Assembly (NCBI RefSeq): GCF_009911795.1
Contig: NZ_CP047898.1
Span: 3,534,001 to 3,598,000, forward strand
Direction: 5' to 3'
Origin: Pseudarthrobacter psychrotolerans
GTDB taxonomy: Bacteria; Actinomycetota; Actinomycetes; Actinomycetales; Micrococcaceae
DNA: 64,000 nt
Shown here: in pieces, positions 18,958 to 27,067 of the stretch
How positions within the stretch are numbered: the stretch's first letter is position 1
How the letters are laid out: every line of letters starts with the position of its first letter
Position numbers and translations under genes: made by a program
Notes under the pieces: model-generated
The model's database searches: none
What the model saw: the letters and a program-made list of their open reading frames with translations, nothing else
Told to the model about the DNA's origin: nothing

Positions 18958-19033
18958 GACAGGTTGCCGTGACGCGATCCCGCGCGAATGCGTGGGTCCG
19001 GTGAACCCGGTCAACCCGGCGAACCCGGGCGAG

Positions 19034-20695
19034 CTAGTGGGCCGCCACCGGCGCAGCGTCTCCCCGCGGGGCCACTTTAGGGTCCGTCAGCTTCTTGTTC
19101 GGCAGCGCGAAGCTGATCAGGAACGCGATCCCGGTGAGGACCGCCGCGGTGATCATGACGGTGTCGATCGCGTACGCGAAGCCCTCGGTGATGGGGCGCG
19201 TGAGCACGCTGTTCGCGGAGTGCAGCCAGCTGGTGTCATTGAGCGAGTCGTCCGATGCCCCGTTCTGGAAGAACTCGTAGAGCTTGGCGTTGGCGGGGTC
19301 CGCCGCCACGGCCGGGTCGCGAAGCACGGCCTGGTAGTCGGCGCTGGACATGGCTGACTTCATCGTGTCGGCGATCCGGCTCGCGGCCAGGCTGAACAGC
19401 ATGGAGATGAACACGGCCGTGCCCACCGCGCCGCCCATGGACCGGAAGAACGCTGCGGAGGAGGTGCCCACGCCCATGTCCTTCGGGGGCACGGAGACCT
19501 GCATGGCCAGAGTGAGCGGCTGCATGCAGAAGCCCAGGCCCATGCCGAAGAACACGGCGATCACACCAGGAACCCACAGCCCGGTGTCCACGCCCAGGGA
19601 CAGGCCCATCGTCACGGCGGCTGCAGTGAGGATGCCCGTACCCACGATGGGGAAAATCCGGTACGTGCCCGACGCCGAAATGGTGCGGCCCGCGGTGATG
19701 GAACCGGTCAGGATGCCCAGGGTGAACGTGATCATCATCAGGCCGGCTTCGGTGGGTGTGAGCCCCTTGACCAGCTGCAGGTACATGGGCAGCATGGCGA
19801 TGGCGCCAAACATCCCGATGCCGATGATGAAGTTCAGCAGCGAGGACAGGCCAAAAGTAACGTTCCTGAAGAGCCGGAGCGGAATCAGGGCGTAGTCCCC
19901 GGCGCGCTTTTCGGCGAGCAGGAACCAGATGATGCCCACCGCGCCAAGGCCGTAGCAAAGGAAGGAGTTCAGCGACATAAAGCCCCAGCTGCGGCCCTGT
20001 TCCGCCACCAGGAGCAGCGGGACGATGGCGAGCGTAATGGCGGCCGCGCCGAAGTAGTCGATCTTCTGCTTCACGTGCTTGGCCGGCAGGTGCAGGAACA
20101 TAAACACCACGGCCAGGGCCGCCAGGCCGATGGGCAGGTTGATGAAGAACACCCACCGCCAGCCGTCAAAGCCCAGGATGTTGGCCGACCCTGCGAACGC
20201 GCCGCCCACCACCGGGCCGAGCACGGAGGAGATGCCGAATACCGACATGAAGTAGCCCTGGTACTTGGCCCTGTCCTTGAGGGACACAATGTCGCCGATG
20301 ATGGTCAGCGCAAGGGCCAGCAGGCCGCCGGCGCCCAGGCCTTGGACGCCGCGGGCGATGGCCAGTTCCGTCATGGAGTGCACTGAGCCGGCGTAGAGCG
20401 AGCCGATCAGGAAGATGACGATGGCGATCAGGTACAGCGGGCGGCGGCCGAAAATGTCGCTCAGCTTGCCGTACAGCGGCGTGCTGACGGTGGACGTGAT
20501 GAGGTACGCGGTGGTGGCCCACGCCTGGAGGGAAAGCCCGTCGAGGTCGTTGGCGATGGTGTAGATGGAAGTGGACACGATGGTCTGGTCAAGGGATGCC
20601 AGGAACATGCCCAGCATGAGCCCCACCATCACGGTGACGATCTGACGCTGTGTCAGGGTTTCGCCGGCGGCACGCACAGCGGTTGTTTTGGACAT
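19034..20695 (-). CDS. MFS drug efflux transporter, DHA2 (EmrB/QacA) family
   Basis: The product is 553 residues with 14 predicted membrane segments. It has the DHA2 patterns L-D-Q-T-I-V-S-T at segment 1 and G-K-L-S-D-I-F-G-R-R-P in loop 2-3, the antiporter motif around G-P-V-V-G-G, and a large loop before the last segment. It would export drugs or other amphipathic compounds. The ATG at 20695 has GGAG six bases upstream and is preferred over one ten codons earlier. A palindromic operator lies just upstream at 20731, but no regulator gene is adjacent. Confidence 0.93.
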   Translation of the reverse strand: MSKTTAVRAAGETLTQRQIVTVMVGLMLGMFLASLDQTIVSTSIYTIANDLDGLSLQAWATTAYLITSTVSTPLYGKLSDIFGRRPLYLIAIVIFLIGSLYAGSVHSMTELAIARGVQGLGAGGLLALALTIIGDIVSLKDRAKYQGYFMSVFGISSVLGPVVGGAFAGSANILGFDGWRWVFFINLPIGLAALAVVFMFLHLPAKHVKQKIDYFGAAAITLAIVPLLLVAEQGRSWGFMSLNSFLCYGLGAVGIIWFLLAEKRAGDYALIPLRLFRNVTFGLSSLLNFIIGIGMFGAIAMLPMYLQLVKGLTPTEAGLMMITFTLGILTGSITAGRTISASGTYRIFPIVGTGILTAAAVTMGLSLGVDTGLWVPGVIAVFFGMGLGFCMQPLTLAMQVSVPPKDMGVGTSSAAFFRSMGGAVGTAVFISMLFSLAASRIADTMKSAMSSADYQAVLRDPAVAADPANAKLYEFFQNGASDDSLNDTSWLHSANSVLTRPITEGFAYAIDTVMITAAVLTGIAFLISFALPNKKLTDPKVAPRGDAAPVAAH

Positions 20696-20730
20696 GGCTA
20701 CTCCAGGAAAGAATAAAGGGAACACGCTCG

Positions 20731-20751
20731 ATAGTTGCTTTCAGTAACTAT
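20731..20751. promoter_or_regulatory. Palindromic operator upstream of the DHA2 efflux gene
   Basis: ATAGTTGC-TTTCA-GTAACTAT is an 8-bp dyad with one mismatch around a five-base centre. Size and position are typical for a TetR- or MarR-type repressor of a drug pump. The repressor gene is not next to it. Confidence 0.6.
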
Positions 20752-20839
20752 GTTAGTTCCCGTTTCATTCCCGTCATTCCCGCTGCCGGAAATTTCTTCC
20801 GGGACCCCGGCCGGCACCGCCGCAGCCGGTGGACTCCGA

Positions 20840-21334
20840 TCAGCGCTCCACGAGGATGCCGTCCGGATCGCACCAGACGGTGACTCCGGGACGGAAGGTC
20901 ACGCCGTCGAGCACTACATACACATCAACCTCACCGGCGCCGGCCTTGGCGCTCTTGCGCGGGTTGCTGCCCAGCGCCTTAACCCCGAGGTCAAGCGCGG
21001 CGATCGCCTCGCGGTCGCGGATGGCGCCGTTAATTACGACGCCGGCCCAGCCGTTCGCCACGGCGCTCTCGGCGATCATGTCCCCCATCAGGGCGGTGCC
21101 CAGCGAACCGCCGCCGTCCACCACCAGCACGGCGCCGTTGCCGGGGGTGGCCAGGGTGGACTTGACCAGGGCATTGTCCTGGAAGCAGCGGATGGTCCGC
21201 ACCGGGCCGCTGAAGTGTGGACGGCCGCCGAGGGACTGGAACTGCAGTGATACTGACGCCAGTTCGTCGCCGCGCTCGTCATAGAGATCGGCGGTATTGA
21301 CTGCGTCGGCGGGGCGTTGGGCAGGTGCGTTCAT
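20840..21334 (-). CDS. RraA-like protein / 4-hydroxy-4-methyl-2-oxoglutarate aldolase family
   Basis: The product is 164 residues, the normal length. It has the family core V-D-G-G-G-S-L-G-T-A-L-M-G-D and G-W-A-G-V-V-I-N-G-A-I-R-D. The adjacent Arg-Asp pair is the one that binds substrate and metal in class II HMG/CHA aldolases. Aldolase or oxaloacetate decarboxylase activity is therefore more likely than RNase E inhibition, although such proteins are often annotated RraA. The ATG at 21334 has GGAG five bases upstream; a longer open frame upstream is not conserved in character. Confidence 0.85.
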   Translation of the reverse strand: MNAPAQRPADAVNTADLYDERGDELASVSLQFQSLGGRPHFSGPVRTIRCFQDNALVKSTLATPGNGAVLVVDGGGSLGTALMGDMIAESAVANGWAGVVINGAIRDREAIAALDLGVKALGSNPRKSAKAGAGEVDVYVVLDGVTFRPGVTVWCDPDGILVER

Positions 21335-21464
21335 TGCATCTCCAGGTGTCCGGTGTCTTGTGTTCAGGGCGGCCCGCCGCCCGGCGTGCGCCGTATGACA
21401 GGCGGGGCTTGATCCCCACGATAGTCTGATCTCCAGAATTTCAACCGTTCCAGGGGAACCAGCT

Positions 21465-22787
21465 ATGAGCCTGCCCGACACACCCGCAGCAGCGGATCCC
21501 AGCCGTGCGTCGGATCCCGGCTCTTCGTCACAAGCCACTGCAGGATCGGAGCATTCGACGGCGGCGCTCGCCGAGCCGACGCAAAAGGTCACCGCGCGCT
21601 GGGTGACCGGGCTGGTGCTGGTCAACGTCGGCATTAACGCCGCCTTCTTTGGACCCATCAACATCTTCATCGGCCAGCAGGCCATCGGCATTGACGAAGG
21701 CAGCAAGGAAGCCATCCTCTCCCTGGTGACGGGTTGCGGCGCCGCCGTTTCGCTGGTGGCCAACCCGCTCTTTGGCGCCTTGTCCGACCGGACTGTCTCC
21801 GGTTTCGGCCGGCGTGCCCCGTGGGTCCTGGCCGGCGCCGTCCTGGCCACGGCTGCGTTGCTGGCGATGTCCGGAGCCACGGCCGTGGCCCTCATGGTCC
21901 TCTTCTGGTGCCTGGTCCAGCTCGGTGCCAATGCTGCCTACGCGGCCATCACCGCTGCCGTCCCGGACCGTGTTCCGGTCCTGCAGCGCGGCGGAGTCGG
22001 CGGGCTGGCGGCCATGGGCCAGACCCTGGGAATCCTGCTCGGCGCGGTATTCGGGGCGGTGGTCTCCGGGAACTACATGGTGGGGTACACCATGTGTGCT
22101 GCCGCCCTGCTGTTCTCGGTGCTGCCGTATCTGTTCCACCGGAATGACCCGCCGCTGCCCAGGGAGCTCCGCCCGCCGTTCTCGTGGGGCAGTTTCCTCC
22201 GCGGCTTCTGGATCAGCCCGGCCCGCTACCCGGACTTCGCCTGGGCCTGGCTCACCCGCTTCCTGGTCAACGTCTGCAACCAGCTGACCATTGTGTACCT
22301 GCTCTTTTTCCTCCGGGACGTCCTCAAACACGAGGACCCGGCGCTGGGGGTCCTGACCTTGACCGGCATATACGCGGTGATGGTGATGATTACCGCAGTG
22401 ATAGCGGGGCCGTGGAGCGACCGGCTGGGCCGGCGGAAGCCCTTTGTGATCGGGTCCTCTGCCATGATTGCCGCCGCGGGCCTGATCATGGCCTTCTTCC
22501 CGGTATGGACCGGCGCCCTTATCGGAGCCGGCATCCTGGGCGTGGGGTTCGGCGCCTACCTTGCCGTTGACTTCGCGCTCCTGACGCAGGTACTCCCGCA
22601 GGCTGCCGACCGCGGCAAGGATATGGGTGTGATCAACGTGGCCAACTCGCTGCCCCAGGTGTTCGCGTCCGGCCTTGCATTCCTCGCCGTGACCCACTTC
22701 GGCGGGTACGTCACGTTGTTCACCACGGCCGCCGTCATCGGCCTGCTGGGAGCCGTGTTCGTCGTCAAAATCAAGGGAGTCGACTGA
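21465..22787 (+). CDS. MFS transporter, glycoside/sucrose-type (GPH-like)
   Basis: The product is 440 residues with 12 membrane segments after a long Ser/Ala-rich N-terminal tail of about 45 residues. It has the MFS loop patterns G-A-L-S-D-R-T and W-S-D-R-L-G-R-R-K-P. The C-terminal half, with A-V-D-F-A-L-L-T-Q-V-L-P and D-R-G-K-D-M-G-V, resembles sugar/cation symporters of the MFS_2 or sucrose type. AGGGGA precedes the ATG. A TetR regulator follows on the same strand after 102 bases and may control it. Confidence 0.82.
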   Translation: MSLPDTPAAADPSRASDPGSSSQATAGSEHSTAALAEPTQKVTARWVTGLVLVNVGINAAFFGPINIFIGQQAIGIDEGSKEAILSLVTGCGAAVSLVANPLFGALSDRTVSGFGRRAPWVLAGAVLATAALLAMSGATAVALMVLFWCLVQLGANAAYAAITAAVPDRVPVLQRGGVGGLAAMGQTLGILLGAVFGAVVSGNYMVGYTMCAAALLFSVLPYLFHRNDPPLPRELRPPFSWGSFLRGFWISPARYPDFAWAWLTRFLVNVCNQLTIVYLLFFLRDVLKHEDPALGVLTLTGIYAVMVMITAVIAGPWSDRLGRRKPFVIGSSAMIAAAGLIMAFFPVWTGALIGAGILGVGFGAYLAVDFALLTQVLPQAADRGKDMGVINVANSLPQVFASGLAFLAVTHFGGYVTLFTTAAVIGLLGAVFVVKIKGVD

Positions 22788-22889
22788 CTTCGGCATTTGC
22801 CTGTGCCGTATAGTTGAGGCGGACTGCAGGCCCACGGGATGAGGACTCTCCCTGCCGCTGCACCATAAGAACACAACCCCGGAATCCTG

Positions 22890-23522
22890 ATGCCCGAGAC
22901 ATTTTCAGCCCATCCGTCCATGGCCGCCCGGCCCTCCACCCCGCGCCAGCGGCTGCGTTACACGCGCGTCCTTGAATCCGCCGCGGGATTTGCCCGCAAA
23001 GGGCTGGAATCTGTGGACCTCGCGGAAATTTCGGAAAAGTCCGGGGTGCCGCTGGGCACCGTCTACCGCTATTTCCCCACCGCGAACCACCTGATGCTGT
23101 CCCTCTACCGCCAGCAGCTGGACGAGCTTCAGGGCAGGGCCCGCACGTCAGCGGCCAGCTTCGGCGGCCGGGCCCTCACCGGCGTGGTCATGGAGATCTT
23201 CCATATGCGGGTGATGCAGCCCGCCGTCGAGCAGTGCCTGAGCCGCTGCGTCTACCTCAAGGACAAGGACACCACGGCACTCCTGCATGAAATCGACGCC
23301 CTGAGCGAATCGGCGGTGGCCACCGCCTCCGACGACGCCGTAGCGGCCCGGGTGCTCCTGCTGACTGTCACTGGTCTGGTCCAGTCCGTCCGGAACCGCC
23401 GGCTTTCGCTCTTTGAGGCCGAAGAGGACCTCAAAAAGGCGTGTACTTTGCTTGCTCCGGTCGCGTCCGGGCCCGGGCCGCCCACCGATCGGCGTAACTG
23501 GTCTAGACCAGAGACCCAATAA
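22890..23522 (+). CDS. TetR family transcriptional regulator
   Basis: The product is 210 residues. The helix-turn-helix reads V-D-L-A-E-I-S-E-K-S-G-V-P-L-G-T-V-Y-R-Y-F at about residues 44-64, a pattern also seen in KstR-like proteins. The rest is a helical ligand domain with a Pro-rich end. The upstream MFS transporter is the nearest candidate target. The last codons of this gene contain a 16-base palindrome resembling a DasR site. Confidence 0.85.
   Translation: MPETFSAHPSMAARPSTPRQRLRYTRVLESAAGFARKGLESVDLAEISEKSGVPLGTVYRYFPTANHLMLSLYRQQLDELQGRARTSAASFGGRALTGVVMEIFHMRVMQPAVEQCLSRCVYLKDKDTTALLHEIDALSESAVATASDDAVAARVLLLTVTGLVQSVRNRRLSLFEAEEDLKKACTLLAPVASGPGPPTDRRNWSRPETQ
23497..23512. promoter_or_regulatory. 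DasR-type (dre-like) palindromic operator
   Basis: ACTGGTCTAGACCAGA contains the perfect 14-bp palindrome CTGGTCTAGACCAG. From memory it matches the actinobacterial DasR site (A-C/G-TGGTCTAGACCA-C/G-T) at all but the last base. It overlaps the final codons of the TetR gene and lies 273 bases upstream of the malic enzyme start, the next gene on the strand. Confidence 0.6.
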
Positions 23523-23784
23523 ATACGTCTTTATGCCGTGACGTGGCTCACAAATACGCCTGATTAAACGATTTAGCGCGACTACGGACCCTCGAATGCA
23601 CTTTCCGGGGTGTGGGCGCTGTTTAGTATTGCAGGACCGGAGTGGCTGGCAACCCGCATCTGCAAGGGCTTCACACCGGGCCCGCCACCTCTGGGCCCAA
23701 GAAGCAACGAATTCCACCTTGAGCCTCCCTGCGCTTGAGCCATTCTGCGCCGTGCGCCCACGGCTAGCCCCAGGAGACAACGAC

Positions 23785-24984
23785 GTGTCCATTGACGTAA
23801 TCGCACCTACCGACAATTCAGCAGCCACCGCCCTGACCGAGGCCGAGATCTTCGACGCCCACCAGGGCGGGAAGCTCTCGGTGACCAGCACGGTCCCGCT
23901 GTCCAACAAGCGCGACCTGTCCATCGCCTACACCCCCGGTGTAGCCGAGGTCAGCCGCGCCATCCACAACAACCCGGAACTCGCCAAGACCCTCACCTGG
24001 GCGCAGCGCCTGGTGGTTGTGGTCAGCGACGGCACCGCGGTGCTGGGCCTGGGCAACATCGGCGCCGCCGCCTCACTCCCCGTGATGGAGGGCAAGTCCG
24101 CCCTGTTCAAGACCTTCGGCGAGCTGGATTCCATTCCCCTGGTCCTGAACACCACGGACGTTGACGAGATCGTGGAAACCCTGGTCCGGCTCCGCCCCAG
24201 CTTCGGCGCGGTCAACCTTGAGGACATCTCGGCCCCCCGTTGCTTCGAGCTTGAAGAGAAGCTCATCGAGGCCCTGGACTGCCCGGTCATGCACGATGAC
24301 CAGCACGGCACCGCCGTCGTGGTACTTGCCGCCCTCACCAACGCCGCCAAGGTCACCGGCCGCGAACTCGCAGACCTCCGCGTAGTGGTTTCCGGCGCCG
24401 GAGCCGCAGGCATCGCCGTCGCCGAAATCCTGCTCGCCGCCGGCATCACGGATGTTGTCCTGCTCGACTCCAAGGGCGTCATCAACCGGGAGCGGGCCGA
24501 CATCGCCGCGGACCCGCAGAGCAAGAAATCCCAGATGGCAGGGCGAAGCAACCCCCGCAGTGTCACGGGCGGCCCCGGCGAAGCGCTGCTCGGCGCTGAC
24601 GTGTTCATCGGGGTTTCCTCCTCGAAGCTGGACGAGGCGCATCTGAAGCTGATGAACGCCGATTCCATCGTGTTCGCCCTCTCCAACCCGGACCCCGAAG
24701 TACTGCCCGAAGTGGCCGCCAAGTACGCCGCCGTGGTGGCCACCGGCCGCAGCGACTTCCCCAACCAGATCAACAACGTCCTGGCCTTCCCCGGAATCTT
24801 CCGCGGCGCGCTGGACGCCGGTGCCCGCCGGATCACGCCCGCCATGAAGCTTGCCGCGGCACGAGCCATTGCCGAACTCGCGGAAGCTGACCTTTCGGTG
24901 GACTACATCGTGCCCAGCCCGCTGGATCCGCGCGTTGCCCCGGCAGTGACGGCCGCGGTCGCCGCCGCCGTGGAAGCCGAGTAA
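23785..24984 (+). CDS. NAD(P)-dependent malic enzyme
   Basis: It decarboxylates malate to pyruvate. The product is 399 residues, the short bacterial form without a phosphotransacetylase domain. It shows the malic-enzyme pattern A-Y-T-P-G-V-A-E-V-S, the catalytic D-D-Q-H-G-T-A region, the nucleotide site V-S-G-A-G-A-A-G-I-A and S-N-P-D-P-E. The GTG at 23785 has AGGAG eight bases upstream. The open frame extends 63 codons further without similarity. A 262-base leader of unknown role lies between it and the TetR gene. Confidence 0.94.
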   Translation: MSIDVIAPTDNSAATALTEAEIFDAHQGGKLSVTSTVPLSNKRDLSIAYTPGVAEVSRAIHNNPELAKTLTWAQRLVVVVSDGTAVLGLGNIGAAASLPVMEGKSALFKTFGELDSIPLVLNTTDVDEIVETLVRLRPSFGAVNLEDISAPRCFELEEKLIEALDCPVMHDDQHGTAVVVLAALTNAAKVTGRELADLRVVVSGAGAAGIAVAEILLAAGITDVVLLDSKGVINRERADIAADPQSKKSQMAGRSNPRSVTGGPGEALLGADVFIGVSSSKLDEAHLKLMNADSIVFALSNPDPEVLPEVAAKYAAVVATGRSDFPNQINNVLAFPGIFRGALDAGARRITPAMKLAAARAIAELAEADLSVDYIVPSPLDPRVAPAVTAAVAAAVEAE

Positions 24985-25007
24985 CCTCCGCAGCCACACA
25001 CTGACAC

Positions 25008-25060
25008 AACGCCCGACGGCGGTGCCTCCCCGCGCAGGGGACGCACCGCCGTCGGGCGTT
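25008..25060. terminator. Terminator after the malic enzyme gene
   Basis: An 18-bp perfect stem (AACGCCCGACGGCGGTGC, 25008-25025, with 25043-25060) starts 23 bases after the stop codon. The loop is 17 bases and could itself pair. Confidence 0.85.
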
Positions 25061-25089
25061 AAGCTGCGGTGCTGACCGCTGCGCCGCCC

Positions 25090-25095
25090 TAAACT
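25090..25095 (+). promoter_or_regulatory. Leaderless -10 box of the DUF456 gene
   Basis: TAAACT is seven bases before the ATG at 25103, with no Shine-Dalgarno in between apart from a GGGG. Confidence 0.45.
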
Positions 25096-25102
25096 GGGGC
25101 GC

Positions 25103-25603
25103 ATGAACTCCGAAACCGTGGTGAGCATCCTGTGCGGCCTGGCGATCCTGGTGGGGGTGGCGGGCACCATCATTCCCATTCTGCCCGGCAGCTTCCTGAT
25201 CGGGCTCAGCCTGCTGGCGTGGGCCATCTGGGGCGGCGCCGGGACCACTGGCTGGGTGGTCTTCGCGGTGGGAATGGTGTTTGTGCTGGCCGGCATGGCA
25301 GCCAGCACGGTGCTGACCGGCCGGAAGCTCAGGCAGCACAGCATTCCCAGCCGCAGCGTGGTGATCGGCCTGGTGGCGGGCGTGGCCGGCATGTTCATCA
25401 TCCCGGTGGTGGGGCTTTTTGTGGGCTTTGCCGTAGGCCTGCTGCTCAGCGAATTGCTCCGCACCCGGAACTTCGGCACGGCGACGTCCACCAGCTGGGC
25501 AGCCCTCAAAGCTACTGGCCTGGGCATGCTGGTGGAGTTCGGGCTGGCGTGCCTGGCGGCCAGCACCTGGGTGATCGGACTCTGGGTCGCCGCGGCCACA
25601 TAG
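25103..25603 (+). CDS. DUF456 family membrane protein
   Basis: The product is 166 residues with about four to five membrane segments rich in Gly and Ala. The family pattern G-x-I-I-P-I-L-P-G-S near residue 22 and a second Gly-rich repeat, G-M-F-I-I-P-V-V-G-L-F, are present. Its function is unknown in the literature I know. It lies between a strong terminator and a TPR-like gene and is probably transcribed from its own leaderless promoter. Confidence 0.85.
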   Translation: MNSETVVSILCGLAILVGVAGTIIPILPGSFLIGLSLLAWAIWGGAGTTGWVVFAVGMVFVLAGMAASTVLTGRKLRQHSIPSRSVVIGLVAGVAGMFIIPVVGLFVGFAVGLLLSELLRTRNFGTATSTSWAALKATGLGMLVEFGLACLAASTWVIGLWVAAAT

Positions 25604-25626
25604 TCCGTCCACGATGGTCCGCCACG

Positions 25627-25632
25627 TAGCAT
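25627..25632 (+). promoter_or_regulatory. Leaderless -10 box of the TPR-like gene
   Basis: TAGCAT is six bases before the ATG at 25639. GGAGAG lies between them and touches the ATG, too close for normal Shine-Dalgarno use. Confidence 0.5.
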
Positions 25633-25638
25633 GGAGAG

Positions 25639-26604
25639 ATGACCGCGGGGGATGCCAGAGGACCGATCTACCGGGACACCCGTGACCTGACACCGTTCGG
25701 AAACGCCCGCATGCAGACCCCCGTCCGCGAGCTCGCCGGCAGCGTGGGCGGGCTGATCCACGGTGTTCTGGGTGGCCGGGATGCGGCGCTGATCGCCGTG
25801 GACGGCGAGGTTCCCAGGCTCAAGCGGATGCCCGGGAAGGCGGCCAAAGCCGTGCATGATGCCATCTTCGCCGGCAAGGAACCGGAGCGGCTGATCGCCC
25901 TGGGCCGCGCTTATCCGGGCTGGGCGGGGCTCTGCTCAGTTATGGCGGGCCTCCTTGCGTACCAGCACGGCGGTTACCTGCGCGCTTCCGAACTCCTCCA
26001 GCGCGGCCTGTCCATCAGGAACGAAGACGACGCCAACCAGTATGCGGCCACGTACCTGACACGTGTGGTCACCCGGGTGGAGGTTGCCGAGCGCATTGAA
26101 GTCCCCGTGCTGTTCAGCCAGGAATCGGTCTTCCTGGCACTGTCGCACTCCCTGCGGGAGACGGGCCAGCTGGAAGCCGCACTGCAGACGGTGGCCGGCC
26201 TGCCGCCGTCGTTGCCCTCAGCACTGGCGCGGTGCGCGCTGGCGTTCGCGCTTGGACGCGACAAGGAAGTGGTGATCTGGACCGAGAGGCTGCTGAACTC
26301 CGACGATCTCTCGGCGGCCCTGCTGTTGCTCCGCGGGCGCGCGTTGCGGCGGCTCGGCGCCCACGCACAAGCGCACGATGCCCTGAAGGAGGTGCTCCGC
26401 CGTCGGAAAACCGACGTGGTGCTCCGCAACGACGCCCTCACCGACCGCGCCCTGCTGGTACTCGACAACGGCCGCAAGTCCCTCAACCCGCGGGACTGGC
26501 TCCGCGGCCGGCCGGCGGAGCTGGAGACGTTCGAAGTCATCCGCAAGGACGTTGATGAGCGCCGGCTGTGGGAGCAGGAGTGGGAGAACCTGGACGGGAA
26601 ATAG
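25639..26604 (+). CDS. Helical-repeat (TPR-like) hypothetical protein
   Basis: The product is 321 residues and soluble, with no signal peptide. Residues 95-245 show loosely TPR-like helical pairs (A-S-E-L-L-Q-R-G-L; S-L-R-E-T-G-Q-L-E-A-A-L-Q-T-V-A; A-Q-A-H-D-A-L-K-E-V-L). The charged C-terminus contains a conserved-looking R-R-L-W-E-Q-E-W-E. I do not recognise a named family. A scaffold role is possible but nothing in the neighbourhood supports a specific one. Confidence 0.75.
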   Translation: MTAGDARGPIYRDTRDLTPFGNARMQTPVRELAGSVGGLIHGVLGGRDAALIAVDGEVPRLKRMPGKAAKAVHDAIFAGKEPERLIALGRAYPGWAGLCSVMAGLLAYQHGGYLRASELLQRGLSIRNEDDANQYAATYLTRVVTRVEVAERIEVPVLFSQESVFLALSHSLRETGQLEAALQTVAGLPPSLPSALARCALAFALGRDKEVVIWTERLLNSDDLSAALLLLRGRALRRLGAHAQAHDALKEVLRRRKTDVVLRNDALTDRALLVLDNGRKSLNPRDWLRGRPAELETFEVIRKDVDERRLWEQEWENLDGK

Positions 26605-26685
26605 GCTTCGTCTTACGGGCGGTCTGATGGACTTGCCTTGTGGACTTGCCTTGTGGAGCCGGCCGCCCCGGAGTACACCGGAGGC

Positions 26686-27045
26686 ATGAGCGACGCAGCC
26701 CGGTCCTGGATGCAGAAGTACATCGCGGCGTGGACCACCAACAACCCGGAGGACATCCGGGCACTGTTCACCGAGGAAGCCGTCTACGCCACCCGGCCGC
26801 ACGACAAGGATCCGTGGCGGGGGCGCGAGCAGATTGTGGAGAGCTGGCTGGAGGCGCGGGACGACCCCGGGAATTGGACCTTCGACTGGTCCGTGCTGGG
26901 GACCGACGGCGGGCTGGCCTTTGTGCAGGGTTTCACGGACTACCTCGGTGACAGTCCCAGCTACGACAACCTGTGGGTGATCCGCCTTGAGCCTGACGGG
27001 CTGGCGTCGGAGTTCACGGAATGGTTCATGGAGCGCAAAGCCTGA
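26686..27045 (+). CDS. SnoaL/NTF2-like domain protein
   Basis: The product is 119 residues, the usual single-domain size. It contains the patterns W-T-T-N-N-P-E-D-I-R-A-L-F-T-E-E-A-V-Y and W-R-G-R-E-Q-I-V-E-S-W typical of the cone-shaped NTF2 fold. Such proteins are isomerases, hydrolases or ligand-binding scaffolds. The ATG at 26686 begins the conserved region; GGAGG is only one base away from it. A 13-base tandem duplication (TGGACTTGCCTTG twice, about 26628-26653) lies just upstream. Confidence 0.8.
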   Translation: MSDAARSWMQKYIAAWTTNNPEDIRALFTEEAVYATRPHDKDPWRGREQIVESWLEARDDPGNWTFDWSVLGTDGGLAFVQGFTDYLGDSPSYDNLWVIRLEPDGLASEFTEWFMERKA

Positions 27046-27067
27046 ATTGCTGTGCCCGAAAGTGGCG

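Noticed and set aside
23620..23700. SAM-type riboswitch upstream of malic enzyme (GGCAACCC segment)
   Set aside because: The short match is not accompanied by the conserved stems of SAM-I or SAM-IV, and the downstream gene is not a sulfur-metabolism gene.
26628..26653. Tandem 13-base repeat TGGACTTGCCTTG as a regulatory iteron
   Set aside because: Only two copies, adjacent, with no dyad; most simply a small slippage duplication.
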